From: Stomorhina lunata
Taxonomy: Eukaryota; Arthropoda; Insecta; Diptera; Rhiniidae
Direction of reading: 5' to 3'
DNA length: 64,000 bases
Assembly (NCBI GenBank): GCA_933228675.1
Contig: OW121744.1
Span: 20,511,111-20,575,110 of the forward strand
Below, piece by piece: positions 10,903 through 22,019 of this stretch (position 1 is its first letter; each line of letters opens with the position of its first letter). The notes under the pieces are model-generated. The model was given only the letters and a program-made list of their open reading frames with translations, did not search any database and was not told the DNA's origin. Made by a program: the position numbers and the translations under genes.

Positions 10903-10910
10903 GAAGTCAT

Positions 10911-13841
10911 CTTCTTCTTTTATTTGCTAATCCGATTTCCGAATATAAGCGATCGTACAATTTAAAATTTTTTTACAATTTAATATAAAATTTATTTATA
11001 AAATGATGAGTTCTCGATTCTTTGCAGCATTTAGTAAATTTCTCTCATCTCTGTACCCTGTCCAGTCTTGAATATTTTTTATCCACGTTGTTTCTCTTCT
11101 GCCCCTTGTTCGTTTACCTTCAATTTTTCCTTTGAGTATTGTTTGAAGGACTTTATATTTATTATTTCTCATGATGTGACCAAGGTATGAGACCTTTCTA
11201 ATTTTAATGATTTTTAACAATTCTCTTTCAGCATGCATCCTTCTTAAAACTTCTTCGTTTGAAACTCTATCAGTCCATGCTATTTTTAGTATTCGGCGGT
11301 ATATCCACATTTCGAAGGCTTCTAACCTTTTTTCGTCACTAGTTTTAATGGTCCAAACTTCAGCAGCATATAGTAATACGGACCAAATGTAGCATTTGAT
11401 AAATCTTATTTTTGTTTGTACATTGATGTCATGGCTACATAGTACATTTTTGTATTTGCAGAAAGCGTCTCTTGCCATCTCTATACGACACCTTATTTCC
11501 TTGGACATATCCCATTGATCGTTTATTGAAACCCCTAGGTATTTATAGTTTTCAACTCTTTCAACGTCCATGTTATTAACTTTTAAAGTGGTGGTGGTGG
11601 GTTGGGTATTCTTCCTGGTTATAATCATATATTTAGTTTTAGAAATATTTATTTTAAGACCATATATTTCGCTCACGAGTGAGAGTTTTTGCAACAATTT
11701 TTGTAGTCCGGATATGCTACTTGTCAACAAAGTAGTATCATCTGCATATCTTATGTTATTGATTAACACCCCGTTTACTTTTATTCCTATGTGTTCTCCT
11801 TCAATAGTCTCTTGAAATATTTTCTCCGTATAAATGTTAAATAGTAGCGGTGATAATATACATCCTTGTCTTACTCCTTTTAGAATTGATATTTTATCTG
11901 TTAATTCTCCATCAACACTAATTTGGGCTGTTTGATTCCAATAAAGATTTTGTATGCATCGTATTATCTTTTCCTCTATTCCAATAGATCTTAAGATTTC
12001 CATTAGTTTGTCATGCTTCACATTATCAAACGCCTTTTCATAATCAATGAAACACAAGTAAACATCTTTTTGTACATCTCGACAGTTTTGAATTAGGGCG
12101 TGAACACTTAGCAATGCTTCTCGCGTCCCTAAACCCTCCTTAAATCCAAATTGGGTTATTCCCATAAACTCCTCGCATGTTGCGTATATTCTTTTGTGTA
12201 TTATCCTTAAAAATACTTTTAATGCATGACTCATGAGGCTGATTAACCTATATTCGCAACATTTTTTTGCATTGTTTTTCTTCGGGATGGCAATAAAAGT
12301 TGATATTAACCAATCTTCGGGATAATTTCCTGTATCGTATATGTGATTACATAGTTTTACTAAAAGTAAAACATTGTCATTATCAAATAATTTTAAAACT
12401 TCTGAAGGGACTTCATCAGGACCTGTTGCTTTTCTGTCCTTAAGAGAATTGATTGCATACTCCACTTCTATTTTAGTTATTGGTGTTCCCGGTATATCAA
12501 TATTTATTCTGGGTTCATATCTGGATCTTTCAGTATCCGTGAAAAGATCTTCTATATATTTCACCCATACACGTTTTTTGTTTGTCAGATCAGATACAGC
12601 TTCATTGTTTTCATCTAACAGAATAGGGGGGGATTTTCGCTTATATACACCTGCAGCTTCTTTCAACTTCTTGTGGAGATTAAAATCATCGTGGAGATTT
12701 TGCAGGTATTCGATTTCCTGGCACTTTCGGTTTAATAAGGCGTTTTTAGCAATTCGCGTCGCAGCTCGTATTTCTTTGTTAAGTTCCCAGTATCTTTCAT
12801 AATTTCTATTTTTGTGTTTCCTTCGTTCATTGCGGAGTTCTAGTATTTCATCATTCATCCATCCATCTTGCCCTGTTGTTGGATTGCTGCGTAGTGTGTC
12901 GTTGGTTGTTAAATTTATGGTGGTCTTGACGTTGTTCCACAGGTTATCTAAATTTTCCGCGTTTATATCTTTAAGTTTTGTGTTAATACTTTCTTTGATT
13001 TCATTTTTAATGATTGGGTCTCTGAGTTTCTCCATATCTAGCTTTTGTTTCCGTTCTCTTTTCTTTATAACAGCTAGCTTTAATTGGACATTCGAAACTA
13101 GTAGATTGTGATCTGAGGGTACATCAGCTCCCGGGTATGTTGTGCATTTTGTCACACAGGAACAATATCGTCTGTTTATTAATATAAAGTCGATCTGGTT
13201 CCTTATGATTTTTCCTCTATTGTCCTGTGGCGATTTCCATGTATACAATCTTCTTGGATGTAGACAAAAAAGCGTGTTAGTTATTTTAAACTTATATTCC
13301 TGGCAGAATTGCACCAGTCTGTCTCCTCTTTCATTTCTTTCTCCTAAACCATATTTCCCAGTGATGTTAACTGTTTCCTCGTTTCCAACCTTCGAGTTGA
13401 AATCACCCTGTATGATTGTGATTTCATGTGGTTTTGTCATTTTGAGTAGTTTCTCAATGTCGTTATAAAACTCTTCAACTTCGTTGTTGTTCGCATCACT
13501 CGTGGGAGCATAAACCTGTATGATATTAATGTTCAACGGTTTCCCCATTATCTTTACTAGCATAGATCTATCTGACATCGGAATATATCCTGTGACACAT
13601 TTTGCTACTTGGTTGTTAACAATTACTGCTACGCCTTTTCGGTGGATTCCATTTTGATTTCCTGAGTGGTAAATTGTAAAGTTTTCTGATGAAAATTGTC
13701 CACAGTCTGTCCACCATGTCTCACTGACTCCTAATATGTCGACTTTTAATCTTTTCATTTCACTTAGTGTATTATTTAGTTTACCGGTTTCATAGAGACT
13801 TCTGACATTCCAAGTCCCGATGTTGAGTTTTTTCTTTGTTT
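10911..13841 (-). mobile_element. 5'-truncated RTE-type LINE insertion
   Basis: The insertion is bounded by an 8-bp direct repeat, GAAGTCAT, at 10903-10910 and 13842-13849, best read as the target-site duplication. The sequence outside both boundaries is the same 24-bp repeat array. On the minus strand the 3' end is a short untranslated tail of about 85 bases ending AAAAGAAGAAG. The 5' end starts inside the endonuclease domain. Short 3' UTR, short simple 3' tail and frequent 5' truncation are features of RTE-clade LINEs; the clade call is inference. Confidence 0.88.
10996..13841 (-). CDS. LINE endonuclease-reverse transcriptase, 5'-truncated
   Basis: A long uninterrupted minus-strand frame runs from the insertion edge to the stop. 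The first Met at 13758 is internal: open sequence upstream reads LNIGTWNVRSLYETGKL, the true start of the apurinic-type endonuclease. Endonuclease motifs follow, with SETWW, IIQVYAPTSD, IIQGDFNSKVG, IDFILINRR and SDHNLLVS, over about the first 230 codons from that Met. The reverse transcriptase has FIDYEKAFD near residue 570, GVRQGCILSPLLFNIY, and the catalytic YADD near residue 671. The C-terminal region has WIYRRILKIAW, YLGHIMR and GKRTRGRRETTW, typical of RTE-like endonuclease-RT proteins. The enzyme would nick target DNA and copy its own RNA. With its 5' end missing the copy cannot move itself, but more than 900 intact codons indicate a recent insertion. Confidence 0.92.
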
Positions 13842-13849
13842 GAAGTCAT

Positions 13850-13930
13850 ATGTAGGTCTTAACATTTTCCAATTGTAGGGGTTTATATAGACTAATCCTA
13901 TGGTTTATATTGTCTTATTTTAGTCCAATT
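13850..13930 (+). repeat. 24-bp repeat, segment beyond the LINE
   Basis: AGTCATATGTAGGTCTTAAC, CATTTTCCAATTGTAGGGG and TTTATATAGACTAATCCTAT closely match 10370-10435, showing an internal duplication within the array before the LINE inserted. Confidence 0.75.
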
Positions 13931-14074
13931 GCAATTCTAAAGAATTTTAATATTTGTACTAATTTATGGTTATGGGGAACCGCTTAACTGCCACTCCTGG
14001 CATTTTAATTTTATTTGGAACAATTTTAATACAAAAAATATTGTATACGGGTAAATTTCCATAACTTATTTCTT

Positions 14075-14160
14075 CGATTAGATATGATTTTCTGAAGTCT
14101 AAGTTTATTTAATGATATGATATTAAATAAACTTAGACTTCAAGAAATCATATCTAATCG
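14075..14160. repeat. Long hairpin, 39-bp arms
   Basis: The left arm 14075-14113 (CGATTAGATATGATTTTCTG onward) and right arm 14122-14160 are reverse complements over 39 bases with two mismatches, separated by an 8-base spacer, GATATGAT. An RNA of either strand would form a near-perfect stem. It could be a foldback element, a precursor hairpin for small RNAs, or an inverted duplication; nothing in the sequence decides. Confidence 0.9.
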
Positions 14161-15607
14161 CAAAAAAAATAATTTATTATACTTTTGAAATCCAATAGTA
14201 CCTTATCTTAAAGGGGGACCAGTATTTTTTTTTTTTTTTTTTTTAAATAAAAAATGGGATTTTAAAAAAATTTAAAGAAAAACAAATATAAAAGTAAAAG
14301 TGACGTTATAAAGTTTTGTACATTTTTGGGGGATTTTAGAATTTATGGCCAAAGACTATAACTAAACTGAAAAAATATGGTCTATGGGCGCCACGTGATA
14401 ACGTAGTGAGATTTGGCTTAAATTTTGTTATTTGAAGTTTCTCACCGAATGCCATAATAATCCGACCGCCATTTCTCTACTTTCGAAAAAAGTTGAAAAA
14501 ACACTCTAACGTAGTATTGTATAGAAAATTTTCTAATATACAAATAATACTGAATTCGCCTTTTTTACTAAAATTGTTATATCTCTGTTAATATGTTTCC
14601 GATTTTAATTAAAGTACTTTTGTTTTACAAAATGGTAACCATGATTTTTTTTTTAAAGTCAAAATATATTAGGTCTTCTGATGCATTTTACGAAAAAAAA
14701 GCTTCCGAAGTTGAAAAAATCGAAAAAAAAATAAAATTTTAACTTCAGCGGAAAATATTTTTGTGATAAATTGGTCATGTTAAAAAAAGGTCTTTACGAA
14801 GTGAAAGCCTATTTTGTTTTCTGTCGAAACACATTTTAAAATTTAAAATCGATGTAAAAATGACTCAGTTAAGCCTTCTTCAAAAAAATCGTTTTTTATC
14901 GATAACTTTCGATTTTGAGGGTATATCGAAAATTTTAAAAATGGTAAAATGATCTTCTAACCGAGTTCTACTGGTTGAGCTTGGTTTCGTTCCGAGTGTA
15001 TTTTCACTGTATCAGAGTGTTATTAAATCATATTTTATAGACAAATTTATTGATATAAAATTTTTTTCTAGAAAATTTTGGCATATAATTTTATATAGAA
15101 AATTTTTCGATAAAGAAATTTTTTCCAAATATATTTTTTTTTTTAAATAAATTTAAAATTTCACTTTATTACGTTCTAGGCAAAAAATTTAAAATCGTTA
15201 TTCATTTTGAGTATTTTTCATTGAAGCAGGTACGAAAAAAATACTTAAATAAATTACGAAAATTAATTTGTTTACTTAAATCGCACAGAAAAATACAGTA
15301 AAAAAAATAAATAATCCACATGTTTGTATTTGTTGCTAATTTATTTAAGTTCAACAAAATTATTATTCATCTTTTATTGCTAATTATTCTCCTTGTTAAA
15401 TCATGTTTTTGAAATTGAATTACAAAATATTCATGATCAAGGTTTAGTTGTTGCATTTGAAAGCTTTTTGAGTCATATATTAAACAAAAAAAAAATAATA
15501 AAAATAAAAGTAAAAATAAAAATATTATCGTCAGCTGAAATGCAAAAGGGCTTAAGTGACATAAAAATTCTTCGTTGATTTGATGATTGATTATGGGAAC
15601 ATATACA
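14161..15607. other. AT-rich spacer, no gene seen
   Basis: A 22-T tract starts near 14224, with several A runs. No conserved frame was found. Small frames at 15367-15636 are low-complexity readings of A-rich DNA just outside the Tc1 element. Confidence 0.45.
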
Positions 15608-15609
15608 TA

Positions 15610-17269
15610 CAGTGAATTCCACTCAAAATGACCCACCTGTGAAAAATTTACAAAACTTGTTGTAACTCCAAAAACTTAATTTTAATTTTTTAACTTTTTT
15701 ATTTTTCTTAAATTTTAGGTAATATCTAATAAAAAAACATAAACATATTTCATTGATAAAAGAAAGTTTTCAATATTAACGAGAAAGAAACAAAACACAT
15801 GAAAAATTACGCGCCATTCAAAATGACCCAGTTACTTAAATTTAAGAATATACATAAAGTAATCATAAATTTCTATGGAATTAGTATTTGGTCGGATATC
15901 CTTTTTGACTGATTACTGATTTTAATCTATTAGGAACAGATTCCACCAATTTTTTTGTATAGTCTGGAGAGATTTTTTCCCACTCCTCCTTTAATGCAGC
16001 CTTGAGGTTGTTTATGTTTGATATTGCGTGCTTCCGAATTTGAACTTCCAATTTTTGCCATAAATTCTCTATAATATTTAAATCGGGAGATTGTGGAGGT
16101 GTTTTCAAGACTTTCGGGCAATTATACAATAACCATTCCTTAACGATGTGGGCAGAATGCTTTGGATCATTATCTTGATACAAGTGAAATGTATTCTCTA
16201 TCCCCAGCTTCTGTGCACTTTGTTTCAGATTTTCTTGCAAAATTTTCAAATATTGGTATTTGTTCATATTGCCCTCTATGAAGCACAAATTTCCAACTCC
16301 TGCAGCCGAACATGCACCCCACACCATCACATGCCCACCACCATGTTTTACTGTAGGCCGGAGATGTTTTGGATCCAACTCTTCATTAGGTTTTCGCCAT
16401 ACGTTTACCCTCCCGTCCGATCCAAATAAGTTAAATTTGGATTCGTCAACAAAAATTACGTTTTTCCAGAACTCATAATCTTTCATGCAGTAGGCGTGAG
16501 CGTATTCCAAACGATTTTTCTTATTTTTTGCACTAACAAATGGTTTCTTCCGCGCAATTCTTCCATGTAACCCAGCCTTATGAAGAACTCTTCTGACAGT
16601 TGTTGCACTGCATTTTGTATTAAATGTTTCTCCCAACATGTCTCGAAGATTTGGAGCACTTAATCGCGGATTTATTTTGACTTTTTGTAGAATCCAACGT
16701 TCTTCACGTTTAGTCAGAACTTTCTTACCAGGGTGTTTCGGTTTGTTTGCGATACGTTTTTCGTCATTATAACGTTTTATTATATTTTTTATAGTACTAC
16801 GTGGCCTTTTTACTATATCTGATATTTCTCTTTGACTTTTACCACTTTTGTAATGTTGTATTATTAAATTTCTCATTTCAATTGTGGTTTGAGGAGCCAT
16901 TATAGGAAAATGCGCAATATCTTTCACTATACAAATTAGTAAACGCAAGTAAGTCGATCACATGAATAAAATATCCAAACCAAGCAGACAGACAAAAATT
17001 AAAAAATATTTTTCGCAAAATACCGTTATATGAGTTACTCTCAATGTGTGGGTCATTTTGAGTGGCGCGTCATTTTTCATGTGTTTTGTTACTTTCTCGT
17101 AAATACTGAAAACCTTATTTAATCAATGAAATATGTTTATGTTTTTTTGTTAGATATTACCTAAAATTTAAGAAAAATAAAAAAGTTTAAAAATTAAAAT
17201 TAAATTTTTGGAGTTACAACAAGTTTTGTAAATTTTTCACAGGTGGGTCATTTTGAGTGGAATTCACTG
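15610..17269 (-). mobile_element. Complete Tc1-family transposon, IR/DR type, 1660 bp
   Basis: The ends are CAGTGAATTCCACTC at 15610 and its complement ending at 17269, flanked by TA at 15608-15609 and 17270-17271, the Tc1/mariner target duplication. The terminal inverted repeats are about 221 bp each. Within each arm the motif CCACTCAAAATGACCCA, or a one-base variant, occurs twice in direct orientation: 15619-15635 and 15814-15830 at the left, 17049-17065 and 17244-17260 at the right. The spacing is exactly 195 bp on both sides. This is the IR/DR organisation of some Tc1 elements, where the paired sites bind transposase. With an intact transposase frame inside, the copy could be autonomous. 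Confidence 0.95.
15881..16900 (-). CDS. Tc1-family DD34E transposase, intact
   Basis: The frame is 339 aa from MAPQTTIEMRN; an upstream in-frame Met at 16948 would add 16 residues, but the MAPQ start fits the family better. The N-terminus (about residues 5-110) carries two helix-turn-helix segments, with SQREISDIVKRPRSTIKNII in the first, for terminal-repeat binding. The catalytic core has VIFVDESKFNLFG (first Asp), YQDNDPKHSAH (second Asp) and SPDLNIIENLW (Glu). Exactly 34 residues separate the first Asp of DND from that Glu, giving DD34E. GGGHVMVWGACSAAG lies between the catalytic blocks. The protein would cut and rejoin the element at TA sites. There are no stops, and all three acidic residues are present. 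Confidence 0.95.
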   Translation of the reverse strand: MAPQTTIEMRNLIIQHYKSGKSQREISDIVKRPRSTIKNIIKRYNDEKRIANKPKHPGKKVLTKREERWILQKVKINPRLSAPNLRDMLGETFNTKCSATTVRRVLHKAGLHGRIARKKPFVSAKNKKNRLEYAHAYCMKDYEFWKNVIFVDESKFNLFGSDGRVNVWRKPNEELDPKHLRPTVKHGGGHVMVWGACSAAGVGNLCFIEGNMNKYQYLKILQENLKQSAQKLGIENTFHLYQDNDPKHSAHIVKEWLLYNCPKVLKTPPQSPDLNIIENLWQKLEVQIRKHAISNINNLKAALKEEWEKISPDYTKKLVESVPNRLKSVISQKGYPTKY

Positions 17270-17271
17270 TA

Positions 17272-17519
17272 CATACTTCGATTAGGAGCACCACAAAATT
17301 ATAATTTTTATTTGTATGTCATTTGTGCCATTTTTTATTTCAGGTGAAGTTATGTAGAATTAATGTTGCATATGTATGTAAATAAAATGTATATGTTATA
17401 AATAATAATGAAAAACAATGTCACGCAGTTCAGACCGACCTATGAAAAATACTAAATGATGTAGAACGAATAATGTTACAAAATAACATAATGAGATGTA
17501 AAGACTGTAAACGAAAAAA
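17272..17519. other. Short spacer, no gene seen
   Basis: Nothing beyond AT-rich sequence between the Tc1 element and the next satellite. Confidence 0.45.
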
Positions 17520-19835
17520 TGCTTACACTTTCAAACTATATATGAAAGCTTTTGATATTGTTTCTATAGGAAAGCTTTCAATATTGAAAGTTTGACTTGG
17601 AATGTTTTCCAAATGAAATCTTTCGATATTCAAAGTTTTATGAAGGAAATCAAAAGTTTTCTATAAAAAAATCTTTACATAACGAAAGTTTATTGTTAGG
17701 AAGCATTTCGGAACCGAAAGATTTATATAGGAAATCTGTAGATATTGGCATTTTTATATTGGAAAGCTTCTGATTTTTCATGTTTATATTGGAAGCTTTC
17801 GATAACGAATGCTCTCTGCAAGAGATCTTTCGGTATTAAAAGTTTTCTATATGAAAGCTTTCGATTTTGAAAGTTAGACTTGGAATGTTTTCTATATGAA
17901 ATCATTCGATATTTAAAGTTTTAAGAAGGAAATCAAAAGTTTTCTATAGAAAATCTTTCCATATCAAAAGTTTATTGTTAGAAAGCATTTCAGAATCGAA
18001 AGATTTATATAGGAAATCTGTAGATATTGTCATTTTAAATATTGGAAAGCTTTTGATTTTCCAGTTTTATATTGGAAGCTTTCGATAGCGAATGCTTTCT
18101 ACAAGAGATCATTCGGTATTAATAGTTTTTTATAGGAAAGCTTTCGATATTGTTTCTACAGGAAAGCTTTCGATATTAAAAATTTGATGTTTTCTATATG
18201 AAATCTGTCGTTATTCAAAGTTTTATGAAGGAATTCAAAAGTTTTCTATAGAAAATCTTTCCATTTCGAAAGTTCTTTGTGAGGAAGCATTTCGGAGTCG
18301 AAAGATTTGTATAGGAAATCTGTAGATATTGACATTTTTATATTGGAAAGCTTTTGATTTTCCATTTTTATATTGGAAGCTTTCGATAGAGAATGCTTTC
18401 TACAAGAAATCTTACGGTATTTAAAGTTTTCTCTAGGAAAGCTTTCGATATTGTTTCTATAGGAAAGCTTTCGATATTGAAAGTTTGACTTGGAATATTT
18501 TCCATATGAAATCTTTCGATATTCAAAGTTTTATGAAGAAAATCAAAAGTTTTCTATAGAAAATCTTCCCATAACGAAAGTTTATTGTTAGGAAGCATTT
18601 CGGAATCGAATGATAAAGATTTCCCGCCCTATTTCATTACAATTGTTTACATATTTGACAATAAAGAAAATTTAAACAAAAATGTTTTTCTATTTACAAA
18701 CATCTGGCAGCTTTGTCACCGTAATAAAAATGTCACCGTAATAAAAACAAAGAGAGCGAGAGTGATGTAAATTAATTTCTCGATCATTTACAATTTCCAT
18801 ATGAAATCTTTAGATATTCAAAGTTTTATGAAGAAAATCAAAAGTTTTCTATAGAAAATCTTCCCATAACGAAAGTTTATTGTTAGGAAGCATTTCGGAA
18901 TCGAATGATTTATATAGGAAATCTGTAGATATTGGCATTTTTATAGTAGAAAGCTTTTGATATGAAATCTTTTTAGTAGAAAGCTTCGGAATCGAAAGAT
19001 TTATATAGGAAATCTGTAGATATTGGCATTTTTATATTGGAAAGCTTTTGATATGGAATGTTTTTAGTATAAAGCTTTGGATATTAAAGTAACCTTTAGA
19101 AAATCTGTTGATACAAAAAGTGTTCAATCCGAAATATTTTGATGTGAAAAGTTTTATATAAGAAATTTTTTGATATCGAAAGTTTTCTATAGAAAATCTT
19201 TTAATATCAAGTTTTTTATAGGAAACCTTTCTTTCGACATCGAAAGTTTTATATAGAAAATCTTTTCGGAAAGCTTTCGATATGGAATGTTTTTTAGTTG
19301 AAAGCTTTTTATATCAAAAGTTACCTATAGGAAAGCTTTGATATTGAAAGTTTTTTAAATCTTTCGATATCGTAGGTTTATAAAAGAAATTCTTTCGACA
19401 TCGAATGTTTTATATAGCAATTTTTGATATTAAAAGTTTTTTAGAAAGCTTTAGATATTAAAGTTATCTAAAGGCAAAGCTTTTTTAAAATTTTCTATAG
19501 GAATGTCTTCTTTCTGAAATATATTGACGACAAATGTTTTATATAAGAAACCTTTCGATATCGAAAGTTTATTATTGAAAATCTTTCGACATCGAACGTT
19601 TTATATAACAAAACTTTAGCTAACAGTTTTTTATTGAAAAGCTTTTGACTTATATCATAAGTAGAATGTTTTGGATATTAAAAGTTACCTATGTTAAAGC
19701 TTTTAATACTGAAAGTTTTCTATCTGAAAAATGTTGTCGACAAAAGTTTAATATAAGAAAGTATTATAAATCCAACCGAAAGCTTTAAGATTCGAAAGTT
19801 TTCTATTATTTGTTGATTAAACGAAACATAATTTG
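17520..19835 (+). repeat. Degenerate satellite of GAAAGCTTTCGATATTGAAAG type
   Basis: Units containing GAAAGCTTTCGATATTG, AAAGTTTTCTATAGGAAA and TCTTTCGATATTCAAAG alternate in a longer repeat of roughly 290-300 bp over 17560-18600; for example the segment from ATGAAATCTTTCGATATTC through AGGAAATCTGTAGATATTGG recurs. It becomes more diverged toward 19.8 kb. A different 171-bp module interrupts it at 18614-18784. Confidence 0.8.
18614..18784. repeat. Duplicated non-satellite module, copy 1
   Basis: Starts TAAAGATTTCCCGCCCTATT and ends GTAAATTAATTTCTCGAT. Copy 2 is at 20837-20996 with nearly the same sequence, except that copy 1 has an internal duplication of GTCACCGTAATAAAAA. It sits inside the GAAAGCTTTC satellite, and the satellite segment just upstream (18501-18612) is repeated just downstream (18796-18907). 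Each copy has TTTCCCGCC (18620-18628 here), which fits an E2F-type site, though this may be chance. Confidence 0.85.
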
Positions 19836-19856
19836 TCGAGATAAGGCTTTTAAAAA

Positions 19857-20050
19857 TATATGTGACGCGCAAAATAAAAAGGGACCTAAGGATTTTGTTC
19901 AGGAGAGCCACTTTAAAGATTTAAATTTGTGCATCTTTGGTGTACCATCACATGCTCAGTGATAGGTAGGGACGACCCTACCTATTATTTTGTGTTGCTT
20001 TGTGTAAAGAAAGGGACCTAACTTTCTCTACGCGCAGTCACATATACATA
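19857..20050. mobile_element. Possible small TIR element
   Basis: ATATGTGACGCGCA near 19857-19871 and TGCGC-AGTCACATAT near 20032-20048 are imperfect reverse complements about 190 bp apart. GGGACCTAA occurs near both ends, but in the same orientation. The arms are short and imperfect, so this is tentative. Confidence 0.3.
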
Positions 20051-20342
20051 TTTCTTTTAGGAATAAGTTAGGGCTTTTTAGAAAATTACTTAAAGAACCG
20101 ATAATTTTGATAAAATTGTCTTAAATTTTGCGTTAAATGCATTGGAATCACAAAAAAAATCAATTTTGAAAAAAGTGTAAGTTAGAACCTTTCTATATGA
20201 GACCAACGATATACGAATTGGGTTACCTTCTTTAAAAAAGGGATAGTAGAGAGATGAAAGGTGGTAAAAAGGAGAGATAAAGCTTTTTATATATCAACAC
20301 TGTAATTGCACATCATGTAATTTTACTTTTTTTTACATCGAT
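20051..20342. other. Spacer, no gene seen
   Basis: No coding frame, tandem repeat or element end was recognised. Confidence 0.45.
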
Positions 20343-20505
20343 GGCGTGTTATTTATGTAGGGCTTACCGTCATTGAAGGATGCTGTGGTAATTCATAATT
20401 TTTTAATGAAAATTTACGTTGCCTTAACCAGGGTTCGAACCCAGGCAAAATTTTATATGTTATGCTTAGTAGTCGACGTACTAAACAACTAAGCCACAGC
20501 ACCCT
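20343..20505 (-). mobile_element. tRNA-derived SINE, family 2, best-preserved copy
   Basis: On the minus strand the head reads GGTGCTGTGGCTTAGTTGTT with an A-box (TGGCTTAGTTG), and about 50 bases later GCCTGGGTTCGAACCCTGG with a perfect B-box. The tRNA-unrelated body follows: AAGGCAACG, an AT linker, GGTAAGCCCTACATAAATAA and CACGCC. The 8600-8770 copy shares this order. Insufficient cloverleaf pairing and the appended body argue against a working tRNA gene. Confidence 0.8.
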
Positions 20506-20690
20506 TAAAGTACCAAATAGTCGGGCACTTTCATACCTGTCTTCTTTTACTATTTTGCTTTCTATTGTAAATTTTTCTACATTGTTTGTTTTATGTAAAT
20601 TTAATGCTGTTTTAAGGGCCAACACCTCCCCCTCTTTCATTGACACACCCACAGATTTTATAGGCAAAATCAACATGTTTTACAAGCTGT
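20506..20690 (-). pseudogene. Possible LINE RNase H fragment
   Basis: Minus-strand reading gives VGVSMKEGEVLALKTALNL, then NNVEKFTIES. The segment EVLALKTAL resembles the second acidic block of LINE RNase H domains (AEVLAIK-A), but the expected SDS block is degraded. The SINE at 20343-20505 abuts it. This is weak evidence; a chance frame is possible. Confidence 0.3.
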
Positions 20691-20836
20691 TGTTGACTTT
20701 GTCAAATATTTGAATAAGAAATTTTAAAACAAAAAAAAATAAAAACAAACATTTTATGACACAAATTTAATTTTATGTTACAAATTTATTTCTATCAAAA
20801 ATAATCGTTACAACAAATTATTTAATTAAAAAAAAG

Positions 20837-20996
20837 TAAAGATTTCCCGCCCTATTTCATTACAATTGTTTACATATTTGACAATAAAAAAAATTTAAAC
20901 AAAAATGTTTTTCTATTTACAAACATCTGGCAGCTTTATAAATGTCACCGTAATAAAAACAAAGAGAGCGAGAGTGATGTAAATTAATTTATCGAT
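20837..20996. repeat. Duplicated non-satellite module, copy 2
   Basis: Near-identical to 18614-18784, with TTTCCCGCC at 20843-20851 and the same end, AGAGAGCGAGAGTGATGTAA and ATTAATTT-TCGAT. No terminal inverted repeats or target duplication are apparent. The flanks differ from copy 1, so this is either a dispersed element of unknown class or a local segmental copy. Confidence 0.85.
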
Positions 20997-21889
20997 TACA
21001 ATGTCAAAATCAAGTAAAAGTGATTTTTTACAAAAAAGAAAAATTGTATTGTAAAAGGGAGAGAGCGAAATGAATGGGCCATTGAAAATTTTAGATAATT
21101 ATCGAATATTTTGTAATTAATAAAATATATATATGTATATAATACAATGAGAAAATGATCATTCACAAATAGCGAATAAGAAGAGTATAAAGAAACAAAA
21201 ATACATATTAGAAATGCCGGCTAATTTGAATTGTATGTAAAATTAAAATAACTGAATGAATGTTTAGATTATACAAATATTTGTTTCAAAATTTTCGGGT
21301 ATGAGCTGCTGGTGGTGGGGTGACGAAGATCATTTAGAAATGGAATAATACCAAGGCATTTGTGTGTAGCTAATACATTAATAAATACGAATATGTTCAT
21401 ATGTGTGAGCATAAAAAAAATGTGAATCATAAAGTGAATATAACATGCTCTCCACTATTCAAATCGAAATGTAGTTTTGTAGCAGAGCAAACTGAACTGC
21501 AAAAAAAACGCGTGCTTTAATTAAAACATAAAACGCGTGTGTAGTAGGAACGTACTCCCGTATATACTATTCAAGATCACCTTGTATTTTTTGTTTTATT
21601 TTTGCTAAATATTTTCAGGTGTAGAAAAGAAAATGGCAAAAACAAGATAACGCGAAAAATGTAAAATAAAGAAAAACAACAAAATTGAAAAAGAAAAAAA
21701 ATTATGATAATCTGGTTTTCTTACATATTTTTATTACTCCAGTCAGTACAGTCGCTTAGCAATGTAGCCGGACAAACATAAAACTTAAGTTTGGAAACAA
21801 ACCATTATTAAGAGTCTAACAAGCTAACGCACTATCTAATATCTTCGCGCCATCTCTTCTTTTTCTTGAATGCGGGGAATTTCTAAATG
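20997..21889. other. AT-rich spacer, no gene seen
   Basis: No conserved frame. Bases 21480-21580 contain AAACGCGTG twice (21517 and 21532 regions). Nothing else was recognised. Confidence 0.4.
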
Positions 21890-22000
21890 AGATGACGAAA
21901 CATGCCACCATACGACTTTTCTGGGTGCCCAGTTATAAAAACGTATCCGATAACACTATTGCTGATAACATTCCCAAATCTGGGGCTCTTCTTAGTGAGA
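21890..22000 (+). pseudogene. LINE RNase H relic
   Basis: The frame reads RLFWVPSYKNVSDNTIADNI, then PKSGALL. This matches the C-terminal RNase H signature (WVPGH-I-GNE-AD-LA-GA), with the His and Gly-Asn-Glu positions altered. It stands just upstream of tandem repeats that are probably LINE 3' sequence. It is a degraded fragment only. Confidence 0.65.
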
Positions 22001-22019
22001 AGAATTCTGGGAGTATAGG

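Noticed and set aside
11207..13468. Plus-strand frames of 61-142 aa
   Set aside because: Shadows of the minus-strand LINE coding frame.
20421..20505. tRNA gene on the minus strand
   Set aside because: A- and B-boxes are present, but acceptor and anticodon stems do not pair properly and a SINE body is attached.
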